From the NCBI GenBank assembly GCA_034509495.1, contig CM067513.1, forward strand, positions 15,681,501 through 15,745,500: 64,000 bases of DNA, read 5' to 3'. The DNA comes from Acestrorhynchus altus (Eukaryota > Chordata > Actinopteri > Characiformes > Acestrorhynchidae). The number at the start of each line of letters is the position of its first letter. Positions within the stretch are counted from its first letter, which is position 1. The translations under genes were made by a program, and so were the position numbers. The notes under the pieces are model-generated. The model was not told the DNA's origin. It was given only the letters and a program-made list of their open reading frames with translations, and ran no database searches. Shown one piece after another: positions 46,055 to 58,529 of this stretch.

Positions 46055-46055
<1 letters not shown>

Positions 46056-46112
<57 letters not shown>

Positions 46113-46117
46113 TCTCT
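46056..46117. repeat. (CT)n microsatellite
   Basis: About 30 CT units with one interruption (cgccc). Confidence 0.95.
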
Positions 46118-46330
46118 GTGTGTCCGGGGCAGGCTATGACCTTGATGAGAGCAGTAAATAAAGCCTGGGTAGACAGAGCTGTCTCCTGGCAACCTGCCCC
46201 GGTTGGGTGCAGCGCATGGAGAGACAGCAGGACTGTGTTGTAGCCGCTCCCTCAGCAGGGACTGTGCCAGGTGGATGGCACTGTGCCCAGGCCACTTACA
46301 CACTGATCCTATATCAGGCACCCAAAACTC
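46115..46330. other. Unique block with X-box-like motif
   Basis: Repeat-free and GC-richer than its surroundings. GTCTCCTGGCAAC at 46181-46193 resembles an RFX X-box. The block ends with 'gatggcactgtgcccaggcc'. It is a candidate noncoding regulatory element, inferred only. Confidence 0.35.
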
Positions 46331-46366
46331 AGTTTGTACTCATTCACCCAGTGCCCACATACAAAC

Positions 46367-46370
46367 ACAC

Positions 46371-46402
<32 letters not shown>
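46367..46402. repeat. (CA)n(CG)n(CA)n array
   Basis: A CA array is interrupted by CGCGCGCG, a composition prone to Z-DNA. Confidence 0.92.
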
Positions 46403-46691
46403 CCTCTATCCTTCACATATCAGTCATATGTATCTGATAAAGATGTATTCAATTAATGAACCCATTATTGATTTCAGTTACTGATGAACTATTAGCTGTT
46501 GATCATTGCAACAGTGCAGTGCAGACAATGTTTTATTTAAAGAGTACAGTTTTATGTACAGTTCTCTTTGAAAGGCAGAGCTTCTGCACACTGTGTGATT
46601 AAATCTTAGTCACACTGAAAACAGACTGTCTTTGGAGGCATACAGCAGCAGTGTGGTCCAATCACTGTGATCACATCACCATTTAAACAGT

Positions 46692-46714
46692 ACACACACA
46701 CACACACACACACA
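46692..46714. repeat. (CA)n microsatellite
   Basis: About 11 CA units. Confidence 0.92.
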
Positions 46715-47559
46715 CCTGGAACTCAACACAGCAAAATTGGTCACCTGTTTGAGAAAGTTCAGTTTGTCTGTGACAAAAACATAGACAGCACACAGCTTTT
46801 CAGTGTCATAAATGTGATGAATTATGTCAAAGTACATGTTATCTCTTAGTATAGTTTATTGTTGTGATTAGCCAAATTAAAACAAGTTAATACTGTTTCT
46901 GATGCCTCACTGCTTCACTACATGTACTTACTGATTTTTCTAAGCAGCACATGCATAACGTTACGTACGAAAATGAATACGTCCATTTCAAATGATGCGT
47001 CCATCATTGCCCACATGCTTCTGGGTGTCCTTTTGCTTGGTATGAATGCTAAACAATACATCCACTAGAGGGCAGTTTAGAGTCAAAATGTTCTGTCAAC
47101 AGCAAACATGGTGATGGTGGGTGAGACTGCAATAATGATAAAAGCTGGGTAACTGGCATACGTTTCTTTTCTGTCAGAGTTTCGGGTCCATATGGCAGTG
47201 GTTGTGTTTCTCGTGTCTACACCGCCCCCATGGTTTTCAGTGGCACTGCCCGATGTCCATATCCGTGTACGTTTAGAGAATAGAAGGCTGTGTACGTATC
47301 CGTAGCTGTATTTAGTGCTGAGTGTTAAGATCATTTTATTTTCTAGCTGTCAAACAAATGTGTAAATAAGTGGTACAGAGTTTTTAAGCCTGCAGGACTC
47401 AAAACCAACCATTTTCAACCAGTCTGGTAAAGGTTTGTATTATGTGAGATGCAAAACTTTTGCAGTTGACTTTTTTAAAATTAGCATTTTATATTTTATT
47501 TAATAACTTAATATTCAGTTATAGCATAAAATGCCTGTAAAAAACAATGTTAAAAAGGA

Positions 47560-47788
47560 CGCCCCATGAAACTTGATCCTTGTGGACCAGAGGAGGATGG
47601 GTTCCTCTCTTGAGCCTTGGTTCCTCTCAAGGTTTCTTCCTCCAAAACTGAAGGAGTCCACTGTTTTGCCCACTGGCTGCTCATTTGAGGCTTGGACCCG
47701 GATCTTTGTAAAGCTGCTTTGTGTAAACTTCCTGTTGTAAAAAGCGCTATATAAATCAAATCTGATGGATTGATTGATTGATTGATCT
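47560..47788 (+). mobile_element. Retroposon-like repeat with 'gcgctatataaat' tail
   Basis: 'gttcctctcaaggtttcttc' is followed by 'aaagctgctttgtgtaaact', 'aaaagcgctatataaatcaa' and an (ATTG)n run. This is the usual 3' part of a widespread fish repeat; the terminal short-repeat run suggests retroposition. Confidence 0.6.
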
Positions 47789-48010
47789 TTGATCTTCATT
47801 TCTTGTGAGAACGCAAGTGGTGGCGGAGAGGAGCTGAGTAGAGGAGGGGCTGAGAGCAGGGGCCGAAACAGAGTGAGGGAGTAGAAAAAGGGTTTTCTAC
47901 AATAGAACATAATTTAAAATGCTATATGCTATAAATGATATCACCTGACCAATTCTTGCTTTGATTATATACCTACTTTAAAGTGCTGTGAAGGTGCTAT
48001 GATATGGTTC
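47785..48010 (-). repeat. Dispersed repeat, family E, reverse
   Basis: 'tgatcttcatttcttgtgag', 'gcggagaggagctgagtaga' and 'ggggctgagagcagg' are in reverse-complement order to 59285-59400. Confidence 0.6.
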
Positions 48011-48234
48011 TCAGTAATGATTGTGTATTAGTCTGTTCCTTGGTTTAAAAGGTATCCCCTGGTTGAACAGAACATTGATATATTCTACTCTGTTCTAGCC
48101 ACAACTCAAGAGTGTTTCAGGAACAATTCCATGCATGATTTTGGGAGCGTGGGCAAGAACAGCCGAAGACACACAGGTTATTATGTTAGTACTTAATGTT
48201 CCACTGTAAAACAGCTACACGCTGCAGCCTTATC

Positions 48235-48360
48235 ACTCACCATACCGCTTATTCCTGAATAGGGTCACGGGTGAGCCGGTGCCCAACCGGCAACTCTGAG
48301 CTCAAGGGCGGGAAACAACCCTAGACAGGGCGCTAATCCATCGTAGGACGGGCTGGACGT
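48235..48360. repeat. Dispersed repeat 'gcttattcctgaatagggtc'
   Basis: 'ccgcttattcctgaataggg', 'aaacaaccctagacagggcg' and 'ctaatccatcgtagg' match a repeat familiar from many fish genomes. Class unassigned. Confidence 0.55.
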
Positions 48361-48679
48361 GATAATGGATATTATTAAAAAAACACTTTTAACTTGATTT
48401 TTAAGAAAAAATGATTTGATACAACCAGTGTTTAATTATAACAACAGAAACACAGCATTCTCTATATTAAAATAGTACCCTTTAATTGCAGTGTTTCTTC
48501 AACATAATTTAAACGAGACTATGCACTGTAGAGCGCTGTGCCTATGGAAACCAAACCATTTCCTCACAAACATCCCACTCAAGTTCTTTTTCAGAACTTT
48601 TTCTTAAATCGTACTCAGATGGTAACCTGCATAACGTACAGTATATTACAATATGGCCATTGTTTATGTCTTGTACAAC

Positions 48680-48852
48680 AGTGTTTCTCAACCCTGGTCC
48701 TGGAGGCACCCTTGCCCTGCATATTTTAGCTTAAACACACCCCTGCAACTCTTTTTAATAACCTGCGTTATTGAATCAGGTGTGGTATACGGAGAGGTCT
48801 AAATTATGGGTGTTAGGTGTCCCTCTTGGACCAGAATTGAGAAACACTCTTG
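48680..48852. mobile_element. MITE with 'agtgtttctcaaccctggtc' ends
   Basis: The left end 'agtgtttctcaaccctggtc' and the right end 'ggaccagaattgagaaacac' are inverted copies about 170 bp apart. Related copies are at 5465 and 33203. Confidence 0.8.
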
Positions 48853-49484
48853 TACAAAATATCTTGATATATGAATTTTTCTGATATATATCGCCCAGCC
48901 CTACACCATAACCAGCCATGTAGTGTGCAGTTGTGTTTTCACTGCTGCACTTAAGAAACAGCTTTGCTTTTTTTAGTGAACGTAACTGTTTAGGATAGAA
49001 TAGTTCAGATTCAGATTGTTGAAAAATCCTTTTGTGAATGATTGAAAAAGAGTTCCATTTGAAAAAAAAACCCTTCAGCCTTTTATAGAACTTCTTTTTT
49101 TTGTGCACGTTAAAGTCAAGGCCTGTTCATTCAGGTATTCCTTCTAAGACTCAATGTCTACTATGGTGTATTATACAACTGGTAGTAAACTGCACAATGT
49201 CACTGCTACAATGTCATGGTGCATTGTTAGACCCCTAAAAGTAATGAAAGGTAGGTGTATTGACTTACATACCAGCCCCCTCGGGTTTAAAAGGTTTCCA
49301 TATGGCTGCTACACACCTAGAAGTTTCTCCCCCTAAATATAATGCCTTACATTTCATTTCTAAACTAGTCTTTGTGCCTGTTGCAATGTACCGACGGAAT
49401 AAATACAGCAATCCTATTATTACACACACTGAATTAGGTCTGTTGAAAGCATCCATTGTGTAACATTCCTGTGGAATACTCCAG

Positions 49485-49970
49485 ATCAGACATATGGAAG
49501 GCAGCTCAGGGGTCCTGTCGAGCCTGTAGGAGCAGCTCACAATGTCCCTCTATCTGCCACTACACGCTCCTGGTAGCAGAGCACCACAGCATGGCTGCCA
49601 TGCGGCCAAGCACTTTCCCAGACGTGCCAATCTCAAGGATATAACCAGAGCTACGGCCTGCTTGAGCTACTGAAGGAAGTTTAATCCCATATTATTCTTC
49701 CTTTGCCTCCAGATTCAGCTGTTTAAACACACATTTCAAAACATGAATCGAATGCAGGTGACCGCTCTGAAAGACAGTTGTGGGCTTGATCAGCAGTGCC
49801 CAGTGCGGTTTTCAAGCCGTCCATCTGGAGGGCACAGGAAGGATCTCAGCTCAGTGGAGAGGAACTGGGCACTAAGAACCCGCAGGTTGGCACACGCACA
49901 AGCCTGGCACACTGGAGTCTCTATGGGCACAGTGTGCCAACCACGCTCATGGACCCACTGACCTTGGCAG
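49485..49970. other. Unique block with 11-bp inverted repeat
   Basis: Repeat-free. It contains GGTTGGCACAC (49885-49895) and its exact reverse complement GTGTGCCAACC (49932-49942), with 36 bases between. The TTGGC/GCCAA halves resemble NFI half-sites. It is a candidate regulatory element, speculative. Confidence 0.35.
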
Positions 49971-50029
49971 TTTGAGTGGAACAAGCCCCTCCTCTGCTTG
50001 AACGAATGATTATGTAGTCACTTATTCCC

Positions 50030-50032
<3 letters not shown>

Positions 50033-50072
<40 letters not shown>

Positions 50073-50085
50073 AAGAGAGTGTAGG
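50033..50085. repeat. (GA)n microsatellite
   Basis: About 24 GA-type units ending in gaaagaaag. Confidence 0.95.
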
Positions 50086-50459
50086 GATTTACACACGGTA
50101 CGGATTTACAGAGTGCTGGGTGGGTGTAGGCTCATTGTTTGCAGGGTGTGTATGGTACTTCATCAGCAGACCTACTAGCTCTTTTGAACAAAACAAGCTC
50201 TCAGATTTTGCCCCTGGCCCCTTAACACTCAAGTGCTCTAATGTGTCCAGATGATGAGACTCTGATAGGCTCAGAGAAACTTCAAACAGCTCTCCACAAC
50301 ACGTCCTATAGGATGAAGGGGAGTGCTGTTTGCTGGCTGGCAGCATAAACTATGCCATGTGGCTTTTTGTTTAATGTCTGTTAGCTAATCTTGTCATTAG
50401 CACATGAAGAACAGCAGACCTAGTAGTTATATGGAATGTTAGGATTCAGGATTTGTGAT

Positions 50460-50850
50460 ATACACTACATGTCCAATTATTTGTGGACACCTTTTTTTAA
50501 CGAAGGCTGTCAGCTGTTTTAAGTGACACCAATTGCTGACACAGATGTGAAAATGCACCCACACAGCTAGTCTAGACCCTGTAGAGAGATATAAAGCTGC
50601 CCATTATTGAGCTGGGGCGCAGTGGGACCGTGTTCACTGGAATGCTGGTGCTCCGTCTAGTACTTTTGGGATGTGTTGGGGAATTGGGAATGAGGTGGGG
50701 TGGCGAGCTATCAGATTTTCTTAGCAATGTGCTCCCGTGGACAGTAGAGACAGCCACTCCAACAAAATCAGGATAAGCTCTTTTAATAGCCTTGATTTAG
50801 GAAGACATGAATGAGCAGGTGTCCCAATACTTTTGACCATATAGAGTAGG
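50460..50850 (+). mobile_element. Tc1-derived dispersed repeat, family A, both ends
   Basis: It begins 'atacactacatgtccaatta' and ends 'caggtgtcccaatacttttg' then 'accatatagagta', inverted ends. The core 'gatataaagctgcccattat' is a variant of the family core. Confidence 0.75.
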
Positions 50851-51829
50851 CTTAATCTAGTAACGCTCAGACGCTTTGACACCCTTGATTCAAATCATCG
50901 GACCGTTTTGGACGCAGGTGTGTGGCTAGGGAAATTATGCCGCACATCGGATGGGAGCTGCTGGGTCAACCTGTGATCATATTAACGAGGCCAAAACCTA
51001 TATTTTGAAATTATTCAGATACATATAGATGGGCTCTTATCCATGACAGGGGGATTCAGTTAAGATGACTTAAGTTTGAGCATATTTTAAAAAAATAAAC
51101 AGGACAAAAAGCATTTTGTATGACATTTGTCAGCTCGCAGTCTATTGCTATTGGTTATATCTGGCAGTAATTATAATATTTTCAAAGAAAAATAAATAAA
51201 TAAATACATGTTTACGTAATAAAGCATCAAACCAGTACATGATGCCATTTAAATCTACTAATGTCTGATGTCTCATCTCTGATGCAAACCAGAAACAAAC
51301 CAAAGCTGTTCCTTTTTGAAGTGTCTCTTTTCAACTGCAAACAGAATTACATCTTTATTGTTTTTCTTTTAAGGTGCATTTTGAACCCTTACTGGTGTCT
51401 GGCCTGCAGAGGCGGATCCAGAAGTGCCTCAGGTCTTTCGAAAAAAAACAACTGCATTCCCCATGCACAGAAAAGCCCACTGTGTAACTGCTGGCAGAGA
51501 TCAGAAGTATCTGTAATTGTTTTATTTTATTACATAATCGGCAGAGTTTCACAGCATGTGTTGGAGGCCCAGTCAGTTCATTGCTTAGATGTTGGAGAGA
51601 GACTTATGAATCATTTAAGATCACTTTTGATCAAGAAACCACACTAATATATAGCCGGGGGGGCTTTACAAGAAAAGCTCTGGACAAAAGTTATTTTTGG
51701 AAGATTGTGAATATGCAGTTTGCCAAATTTGTAATATAATGAGTATCTGCTCACACAAGTGAGTTATATCAGTTGAACAATGCAACTTTCACATTTTGCT
51801 GCTGTCCAAGGAAAACCGTTTATCTCCGT

Positions 51830-52025
51830 TTATCTCCATTTTAGATTTTCTCCATGGTTTGAACCCTGTAGGTGCTCTGCACACTGTTTTGGGTGAATAA
51901 ACCAATAGAAAACGTCAATTACTATTATTTCACTTTCACTTCTATTCAAAGTTGAGCCAATTTTTGCCTTCTCCTGTAAATTGGCCGTTTCGGAGACACA
52001 TTTTTTGTTAGACAGTGACGATGCG
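51830..52025 (-). repeat. Dispersed repeat shared with 12050 and 28318
   Basis: 'ctccatggtttgaaccctgt' and 'gggtgaataaaccaatagaa' are the reverse complement of sequence at 12060-12160. The segment 'acttctattcaaagttgagc' through 'gttagacagtgacgat' parallels 32250-32315. Confidence 0.55.
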
Positions 52026-52734
52026 TGCTATTGACAAATGACATTAAATTAAACAAGTTCTACTCAATGGTCGTCCATGTTTCTCTGGCTTCTCATGTTC
52101 TGCTTAGAACGTAATCTTGTTGCTCGTGAATCACGAATCATTGTAATAACCCTGCTAGTGTTTCAGGTCAGAAGAAATCATAGCCTCTGGCTAACCCCTG
52201 CCTGCCCTTCTTAAACCAGCCAAAACAGAGCTGCTTAGGAATGTCAATCCGTGCCAGGTTTGCAGAAGCGTCGCGGCTCTTAACAGGTTAAGAAACTGAA
52301 TTTTGCAAAAGCTCATAGGTGCCATAATTAGACATGATGCAACGCCGTTGAACTGGACACATGTTTATATGTGTGGCAAAACATGTTTAATACTAATACT
52401 AATCTTTAATATATAAATCACGACTGCTGAAGTGTTCATTTTATCCATGAAGATTTGCTGGAATTAAGATTAAGAGTGTAATTCATGAATATTAGATGAT
52501 GTTTTATTCATAACACAGAACCCGTGTGGGCATTTGGATTCCAGTCCATTCCCAGTGCATTTTGTGGGGAACTTGTGCAAACAGTTTTTTTTCTCAGTGC
52601 TGTATATATTTCTGTAGGTTGAAATCCCACAGTTAGTCACTGTAGATTAACATATCTGATATGAAGATCAGTTTAGCTAGCACAGCACTTATCCAAACAA
52701 CCTCAAGGGCTTAAATTTTTCTCAAACTGTAGGA

Positions 52735-52960
52735 TGCAAACAACTTTGGTTGAAATTCTAAAAGTCGGCTCGTTAAGATTAATGAGTGGGCTAGCTGCGG
52801 ATGTCGTTGGCACAAGCGGTCCAGTATGCGCGACGTTAAGGTTAGCGTGCAGCAGGCATCGGATGGCGTGGAGGGGCCGAGCTAATAGCAGGCAGCTGTG
52901 GAGGCTCAGCAGGACGAGCTGTAGGGTCAGGGGTGTGAGCGAAGCCAAAGTAAACCTGGC
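52735..52960. other. Unique GC-richer intronic block
   Basis: Repeat-free, with several CpG sites ('cggatgtcgttggcacaagc', 'gtatgcgcgacgttaagg'). No conserved frame. Function unknown. Confidence 0.3.
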
Positions 52961-53479
52961 CTCCCTTCATACTCATCACCACTCTGGCTGACACTCTTCA
53001 ACCGCCCTGCTCCCTTCAACCTCCAACCGCAACCTTCTCCTCACAGGGACGCTTCCCTGTCAAATGCTGACGTTCCTTCTTCTTCGCTCTGATTTGATCC
53101 AGTGGTTCTGCCCTGATGGTTCGCATTCATATTCATAAATGACCTCTACCAGTTGTAGAGATGCTTCAATATTGCATTGTGCAAATAGGCAATATTTTTA
53201 TGTACCCATCTTCTGATACTGATACTGATGGGCCACAGGGAAATATTTATAAAATGTAGAAAATGAAGCTACATCTACACTTGTGGTCAGACGTTCATGA
53301 CAGCTCATTATGGGCAGTGTAGTTCATGGCTATATTTGGTTCTCAGCGATTTGTTTGATTTTTTTGAATTTTGTTTTTATTATTTTATATGGGGAAGAAT
53401 TATTGACGACTTGCATGGGCACTAGAAATAAGCAAGATGTTGCTGCACAATAGTTCTTGTGGGTTTTCGAAAAAAATGA

Positions 53480-54280
53480 CTTTTTAACACTCAAAGTATT
53501 TGGAGGTGTAAACCCAAACTGTCACACTCAGCTGAGAGGAAGTTGATTCAGAGAGTCAGAAGCAACTCAATAACCACCAAAACACAGGCCTACCACGTGG
53601 AAGCTGCTGGAACACCAGTGTCAGTGTCTACACTGTACATGAAAATAACCTGAGAGGCTGCCATCCAAAAGCAAAGCACCTGCCCCAAAATCAACAACTT
53701 CAAGCTTGGCCGAAGTTTGCAGCTGAACACACAGACAAGGAAAAAGTGTTCTGGTCAGTGATCGATGTTCGGTGATCAGCTGTATGTTTGAAGTTGTAAA
53801 AGTGAGGCATTCAGCCTCCAGAACACAGTACCTGCTGTTAAGCATGATGGTGGTAGCATCATTCTATTTGTGTTTTTTGCACACTTATATACCTATACAT
53901 GTACACAACAGGACAGGCTCACTGAGCCTTCATTTGTACTGTATTGTTATTTGATTGCTACATGCATAATGTCAGTACAATTACATATGACATACTTTAA
54001 TGATCATAATGACTTTTTATTTGCTCTGTAGCCCAGAAATTTGTTTTTGCAAACACGATGAGCTGTTTTGCTGCCAGTGAAACTGGTGGGTGGAATAAGG
54101 ATAAACTAGGACTACTTCAGAATTCATCAGTATGGACTTAAATCAGCAAATTGAATAGAACTATAACAATTCTGTCAAGAACAGTGGTCAAAAATTCAAC
54201 AGAATTCTGCCAGAGGCTTGTTGATGGCTACCAATTATGCTTCTGTTTTTTATGTTGTATATGTTTGTCTAATATAAACA
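53480..54280 (+). pseudogene. Tc1-like transposase relic
   Basis: Order and content fit a Tc1 transposase middle. A 'ggccgaagtttgcagctgaa' block is followed by 'aagtgttctggtcagtgatc' (VFWSD-like) and 'gttaagcatgatggtggtag' (KHDGGS-like). Multiple stops and shifts break it. Confidence 0.6.
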
Positions 54281-54415
54281 GAATGCATCCATAATCGTTA
54301 ATGTGGACACATAGTCAACCTCCAAGGATTTCCAAGCACTCATTTTATCAAGTTAGTCACTCTTCACATGGTTCCTGATCTTTGGATGATGATTGCAGTG
54401 AAAAGTGTCTGCAAA

Positions 54416-54417
<2 letters not shown>

Positions 54418-54463
<46 letters not shown>
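54418..54463. repeat. (CA)n microsatellite
   Basis: About 22 CA units. Confidence 0.96.
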
Positions 54464-54464
<1 letters not shown>

Positions 54465-55929
54465 CAAGATAAATACAATTAAGCAGAACATTGTCACCCC
54501 AAGCATATATACCACTCCAGTGGAATTAAACAGCATTCCTCCACAGCGCAAGGACAAAATACAAGGCTTGTGTTCACAAAATGACACACACACGTGCTTC
54601 AAATATACAACATGTTGATGTTTGTGCTTGATTAGATCTGTGTCACGTTCAGGGGAAAAAATCCTGGATTAGTGACATTCTTGTAATATGTGCATTACCA
54701 TTGTCGATGAATTGCAGTCTCAATTTGAGACTTTAGATCGGGCAGTGAGTTCTGCAGTAGTACTGCTCATTTGAACCTTAAGCCCACATTTGGTCACGGT
54801 ATGTCTATGAGTTTGCCCAGAGAGTTCTTGATCATGTAGATCTGGAGGGAACACTTACTGTATGACTATAATAGGACAAGAAGAGCATTAAAATGACATA
54901 AGTAATAAAGTATAGTGCCACATTTTATTCACTAAGGAGATATTATTGTAAATGCATTTTTAAGCAATCGCACCGTCATTACTTGCATATGATGACACCG
55001 TTGGTGTGTTCAGAAGGCTCCAAAATGACTTTTCCATGCATTCTCAATGGAGCATTAAAATGCCACCGCATCTCAAATGTTACTGGGCAAGGATTCCACT
55101 CATAGTCAGCAGAATATGACATAGAGTAGCTGCTGTATGAAGTGTAGTTCACACGTGCACCACATGCACCTCACTACTTAATGTGATCACGCAGTGGCCT
55201 TGAAATTCTTTCTAAGCATAAATTCAGTTTCGAAGCTTCCAAATGGTTAGACATTAACACATATATGATATCTGGGTGTTTATCATGTACGTGTGCTCCA
55301 TTGTCCGTGGAAGCAAACATACCAGTTTATAGAAATGTGCTTCTATTATCCACTGGTGTTTTTAGGCTGTAGAACAGGGATGTCGGGTATATGGCTCATG
55401 GGCAAGGACAAGCCAAGAATAGGTCCTAATCTGTTCTGCCAAATAAACATTTTTTGATTAAGTTCAGCCAAAAATCCCCTCTCAATAACCATTCGGGCAC
55501 TGACCTAAAAGCACAAACAGGGAGAGAGTCAAAGTCAGTGGCAGGACCAGTATGAATCCCTGTTTCAGCTGTCATGGTGAGATGAAATACAGTCTAACCC
55601 ACAGGGAGAAGCTCTCAGATTCTCCACTTCAGGCAGAATGCAGAATGTCTCATTCCCATCAAAACTGGCAACATTTGTTCTGCTCCCACCTGTAACAGAC
55701 ATTTCAGGCTGGCCCCACCCGCAGTCCTTCTAACTTGCCTTTAGTCAGCTTACTTGTGGTGTATTTAACTGTCCACAGCTGAGGCCTAACCGTCTTATCA
55801 TCCTGTGGAAATGCAGGTGCGATGAACAAACTAATATTTGTACACTTGGCCGCAGTTTCTGTTTTATACTTAATATCAGTTTCATCTCTAAGATGAGACT
55901 AGAGGTTCTTCAGAACAGTGAACACAAAA

Positions 55930-56105
55930 TGAAATAAATGAACAAAAGAACAGGCATAGAACACCACTGTGCTTGCGCACAGGGACGTTTGTCCTCTGCA
56001 TTTAACCTATCCATGCAGTGAAACACACACATATATATTAGTGAATCATACAGTATGATAGTGAGCACACATGCTGTCCACGTAGCCCTATTCACGTCAC
56101 CCAGG
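55930..56105 (-). mobile_element. tRNA-SINE body, reverse
   Basis: 'acgtttgtcctctgcattta' and 'acctatccatgcagtgaaac' are in reverse-complement order to the SINE at 27895-28165. The tRNA head is missing. Confidence 0.65.
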
Positions 56106-56117
56106 GAGGAGGGAGTC

Positions 56118-56590
56118 AGTCAGAATCAGAATCTGATTACTTTCTTAATCCCACAGGGAAACTAAATTCTTACAAATGCACCCATCTATATAAAAGATAT
56201 ATAGAATAATACAATTAATAATAAATATAACAAACAGTAATGAAATTACAAATTTTGAATCAAACAAAATAAAATACTCGTGAAAAACCAGTGGTTATGA
56301 TAATAAATAAATATGAACATCCAGAGATATTGCACAGAAAAGTAAAATGAACAAATTGCACAAGTGAACCAGAGTGGTTTGTAGTTGTCACTCATAAAGG
56401 GAGGAGTTTGATGAACACAGGTAGGACTGATCTCTGTAGTGCATTTTGGTGGGATGAGACTTGCACAGTGTTTTGTGTGCAGTCCAGTTCATTGTTAATA
56501 TATAATCCCAGATACTTAAAGTAAGTATCCAGTGCCCTGTTGTGTTTTAGCACTGAAAACAGTTGTCTGCAGTTGTCATTCACTAATCAC
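56118..56590 (-). pseudogene. LINE reverse-transcriptase C-terminal relic
   Basis: On the minus strand, TYFKYLGLYINNELDCTQNT matches the conserved (D/S)YKYLG..ID..LDW..NT motif that lies near the end of fish LINE ORF2. The adjacent 3' tail 'agtttccctgtgggattaag' is at 56140-56160. No intact frame remains. Confidence 0.7.
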
Positions 56591-57322
56591 CCTTGAGAAG
56601 AAATTATTTCCTAAAAACCCACTTGTACAGTACTGTTTCCTTATTTACAACTGTGAACAGTTCTGTGTTCATGGGATGATATCGGTGAATAAATATTCCC
56701 TTAAGAAAGTAATTATTACTGCCCTAATTACTTTCTTAAGCCACTTGTTATAGTTTTTCCATAGTCCTTAATGCTTCAGATACAGATACAATGCACAATT
56801 TTACATTTCGTTTATTCCAAACCCATGCAGTAGAGGAAAAAGAGCTGAACCAAATTAAACCGTTTTCATTTTAAACCTAATATCTATGTCAGTGATGTCA
56901 TTAGCCCTGCCCCGCCCTCTGTTTTCCAAGCTGGATTACTCACTGATAATCCATCACACAATGATACAATGAGACAATGGTGGTTATACAGAGTATATCG
57001 TCCTGTAGTGTGTTATGATATGTGTAACATGTCTGTAGACTACTCTGACCCTGAGTTATGAAGCCTAGAAAATGACATGTAACTGCCTGCAAAATGTGGC
57101 TCTTGGGTTCCAAAAGTTAAAGACATTTTTTGTAATCGTGGTGCCTTAATGTGCATTTTTGTGTAGGTTGAAGTTTTCTGTCCCTTGCCTCTCACTGTAC
57201 AAAAAACCAGTTGAAGACTACACTGTTGAATTGCTTAATAGATATTGATCTACAGTAAGTCTGGATTCTGAAGAACTGTTTGAGGTAATCCTTTCTTATC
57301 GTGTGATTGTGTATCTCTCTAG

Positions 57323-57369
57323 ACGTGGAACACAAAGAGGACGAGAGTGGAGACTCTTCAAAGAATGAG
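57323..57369 (+). CDS. dnmt3a: dnmt3a exon 5 (acidic 47-bp exon)
   Basis: Two bases complete Tyr182, then it reads VEHKEDESGDSSKNE (residues 183-197). It occupies the place of the small human exon encoding EQKETNIESMKM and is similarly acidic. Split phases with exon 4 (T|AC) and exon 6 (phase 0) agree. The acceptor is 'atctctctag' and the donor gtatgg. Sequence conservation is low, but frame, phase and position support it. Confidence 0.87.
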
Positions 57370-57854
57370 GTATGGAACTTTCTCTCTGTTTTCTGTTTGT
57401 CTTCTGTGTGTGTAAGTGTGTCTGCATATATGTTCCAGTACATTCCTGCTTGTCAAGAGCTCAAGTCTCCAGTTTCAACATAACAAAAACGCTGTTAGAA
57501 AGCCTCTTTCCTCAGCCCGCATAGTTGTGAAAGAAATGGTACCCTAATGGCGACTAGATTTGAAATATCAAATACACTTGGTCCTCTGGTTGGTCCCATG
57601 TTTCCACAAGCAATGGGAACCAGGGCCTGTGATTAGAGTGTACCCCACAATCTGAGTGTGCACTCACACACACTCCCATTCTGCCCAGCTCTGGGGTGTG
57701 CGAGTAAGCCTCCCTTTTCCTCAGAAGCCTCCCCACCCCCATCCCTCCAACAAACAAACTCTGCCCGTATCGCTCTCTGAGAAACTGCCTACTTCCTTCC
57801 CTCTTTTAACGATAGAGCGGTGCGATAAGCTGAGTGAATTAAACAAGCGGATAA

Positions 57855-57887
<33 letters not shown>

Positions 57888-57912
57888 TCTATTTATTTGT
57901 CGCTTTAAACAG
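57370..57912. other. dnmt3a intron 5
   Basis: A 543-bp intron. Its only recognisable feature is the T37 run close to the exon 6 acceptor. Confidence 0.9.
57855..57891. repeat. T37 homopolymer before exon 6
   Basis: Thirty-seven T residues end about 21 bases before the exon 6 acceptor. They take part in, or replace, its polypyrimidine tract. Confidence 0.95.
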
Positions 57913-58059
57913 GGAGCTCGAGGCAGGCTCCGTGGGGGAGTGGGCTGGGAAGTCAGCCTGCGTCAGAGACCAATGCCCAGAGTAACCTTCCAGGCCGGTG
58001 ACCCTTATTACATTAGCAAGAGGACCAGGGAGGAGTTGCTGGCCAAGTGGAAGATGGAG
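57913..58059 (+). CDS. dnmt3a: dnmt3a exon 6 (GRLRGG...[17 protein letters not shown])
   Basis: Forty-nine codons, residues 198-246: [40 protein letters not shown] and ELLAKWKME. It is nearly identical to the human segment [33 protein letters not shown]. In mammals this N-terminal stretch, specific to the long isoform, lies in the ubiquitin-dependent recruitment region that engages H2AK119ub nucleosomes. The strong conservation here fits that role. The acceptor is 'tttaaacag' and the donor gtgagt. Human continues AEKKAKVIAG in exon 7, which is outside this window. Confidence 0.98.
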
Positions 58060-58529
58060 GTGAGTACTGTAACTCGCCACTGTCCCACAGCAGAAACGAA
58101 AGGGAGTTTAGCGACACAGGTCAGGAAAGCGGTGCATATGTATAGAGACGCCTAAAGAAGAGTCCTGATCCAAGATCAGATCCACTCTGTCCATGTGCTA
58201 GTTTGTTAAGACTCGTGAAACGAGAACTGATCTTATGACAGCATTCTCAGGTTCAAATGTGTGTTATAACTCAGTCGCAGTGAGAGTAGAGGGGGAAAAG
58301 GTGCGAAAGCCAAGTGTATTTGATGAGTCGTCTGATATCTCATCAAGGTACCATTTATTTCCTCAGCAGTCTTGCTTTGATGCTTACATGTTTCAGCTCA
58401 TCACTTTCTTCAACTCTGTCTTTGCTTCATTAGATCTGTGGAGTGGTTGTTGCACTGTATGTCCAACAGTATTCAGACACCATTTGTACATCATTTGTAT
58501 TCAATAAAGTCGATTGTTTTAAAGCAGCT

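Larger units (their letters stand above)
45591..57322. other. dnmt3a intron 4
   Basis: An 11.7-kb intron. Repeats are listed separately (46056, 46367, 46692, 47560, 47785, 48235, 48680, 50033, 50460, 51830, 53480, 54418, 55930, 56118). Unique GC-richer blocks lie at 46115-46330, 49485-49970 and 52735-52960. 54465-55925 and 56595-57322 show nothing I recognise. Confidence 0.75.

Noticed and set aside
53621..53845. Minus-strand frame of 74 codons
   Set aside because: It is antisense to a Tc1 transposase relic.
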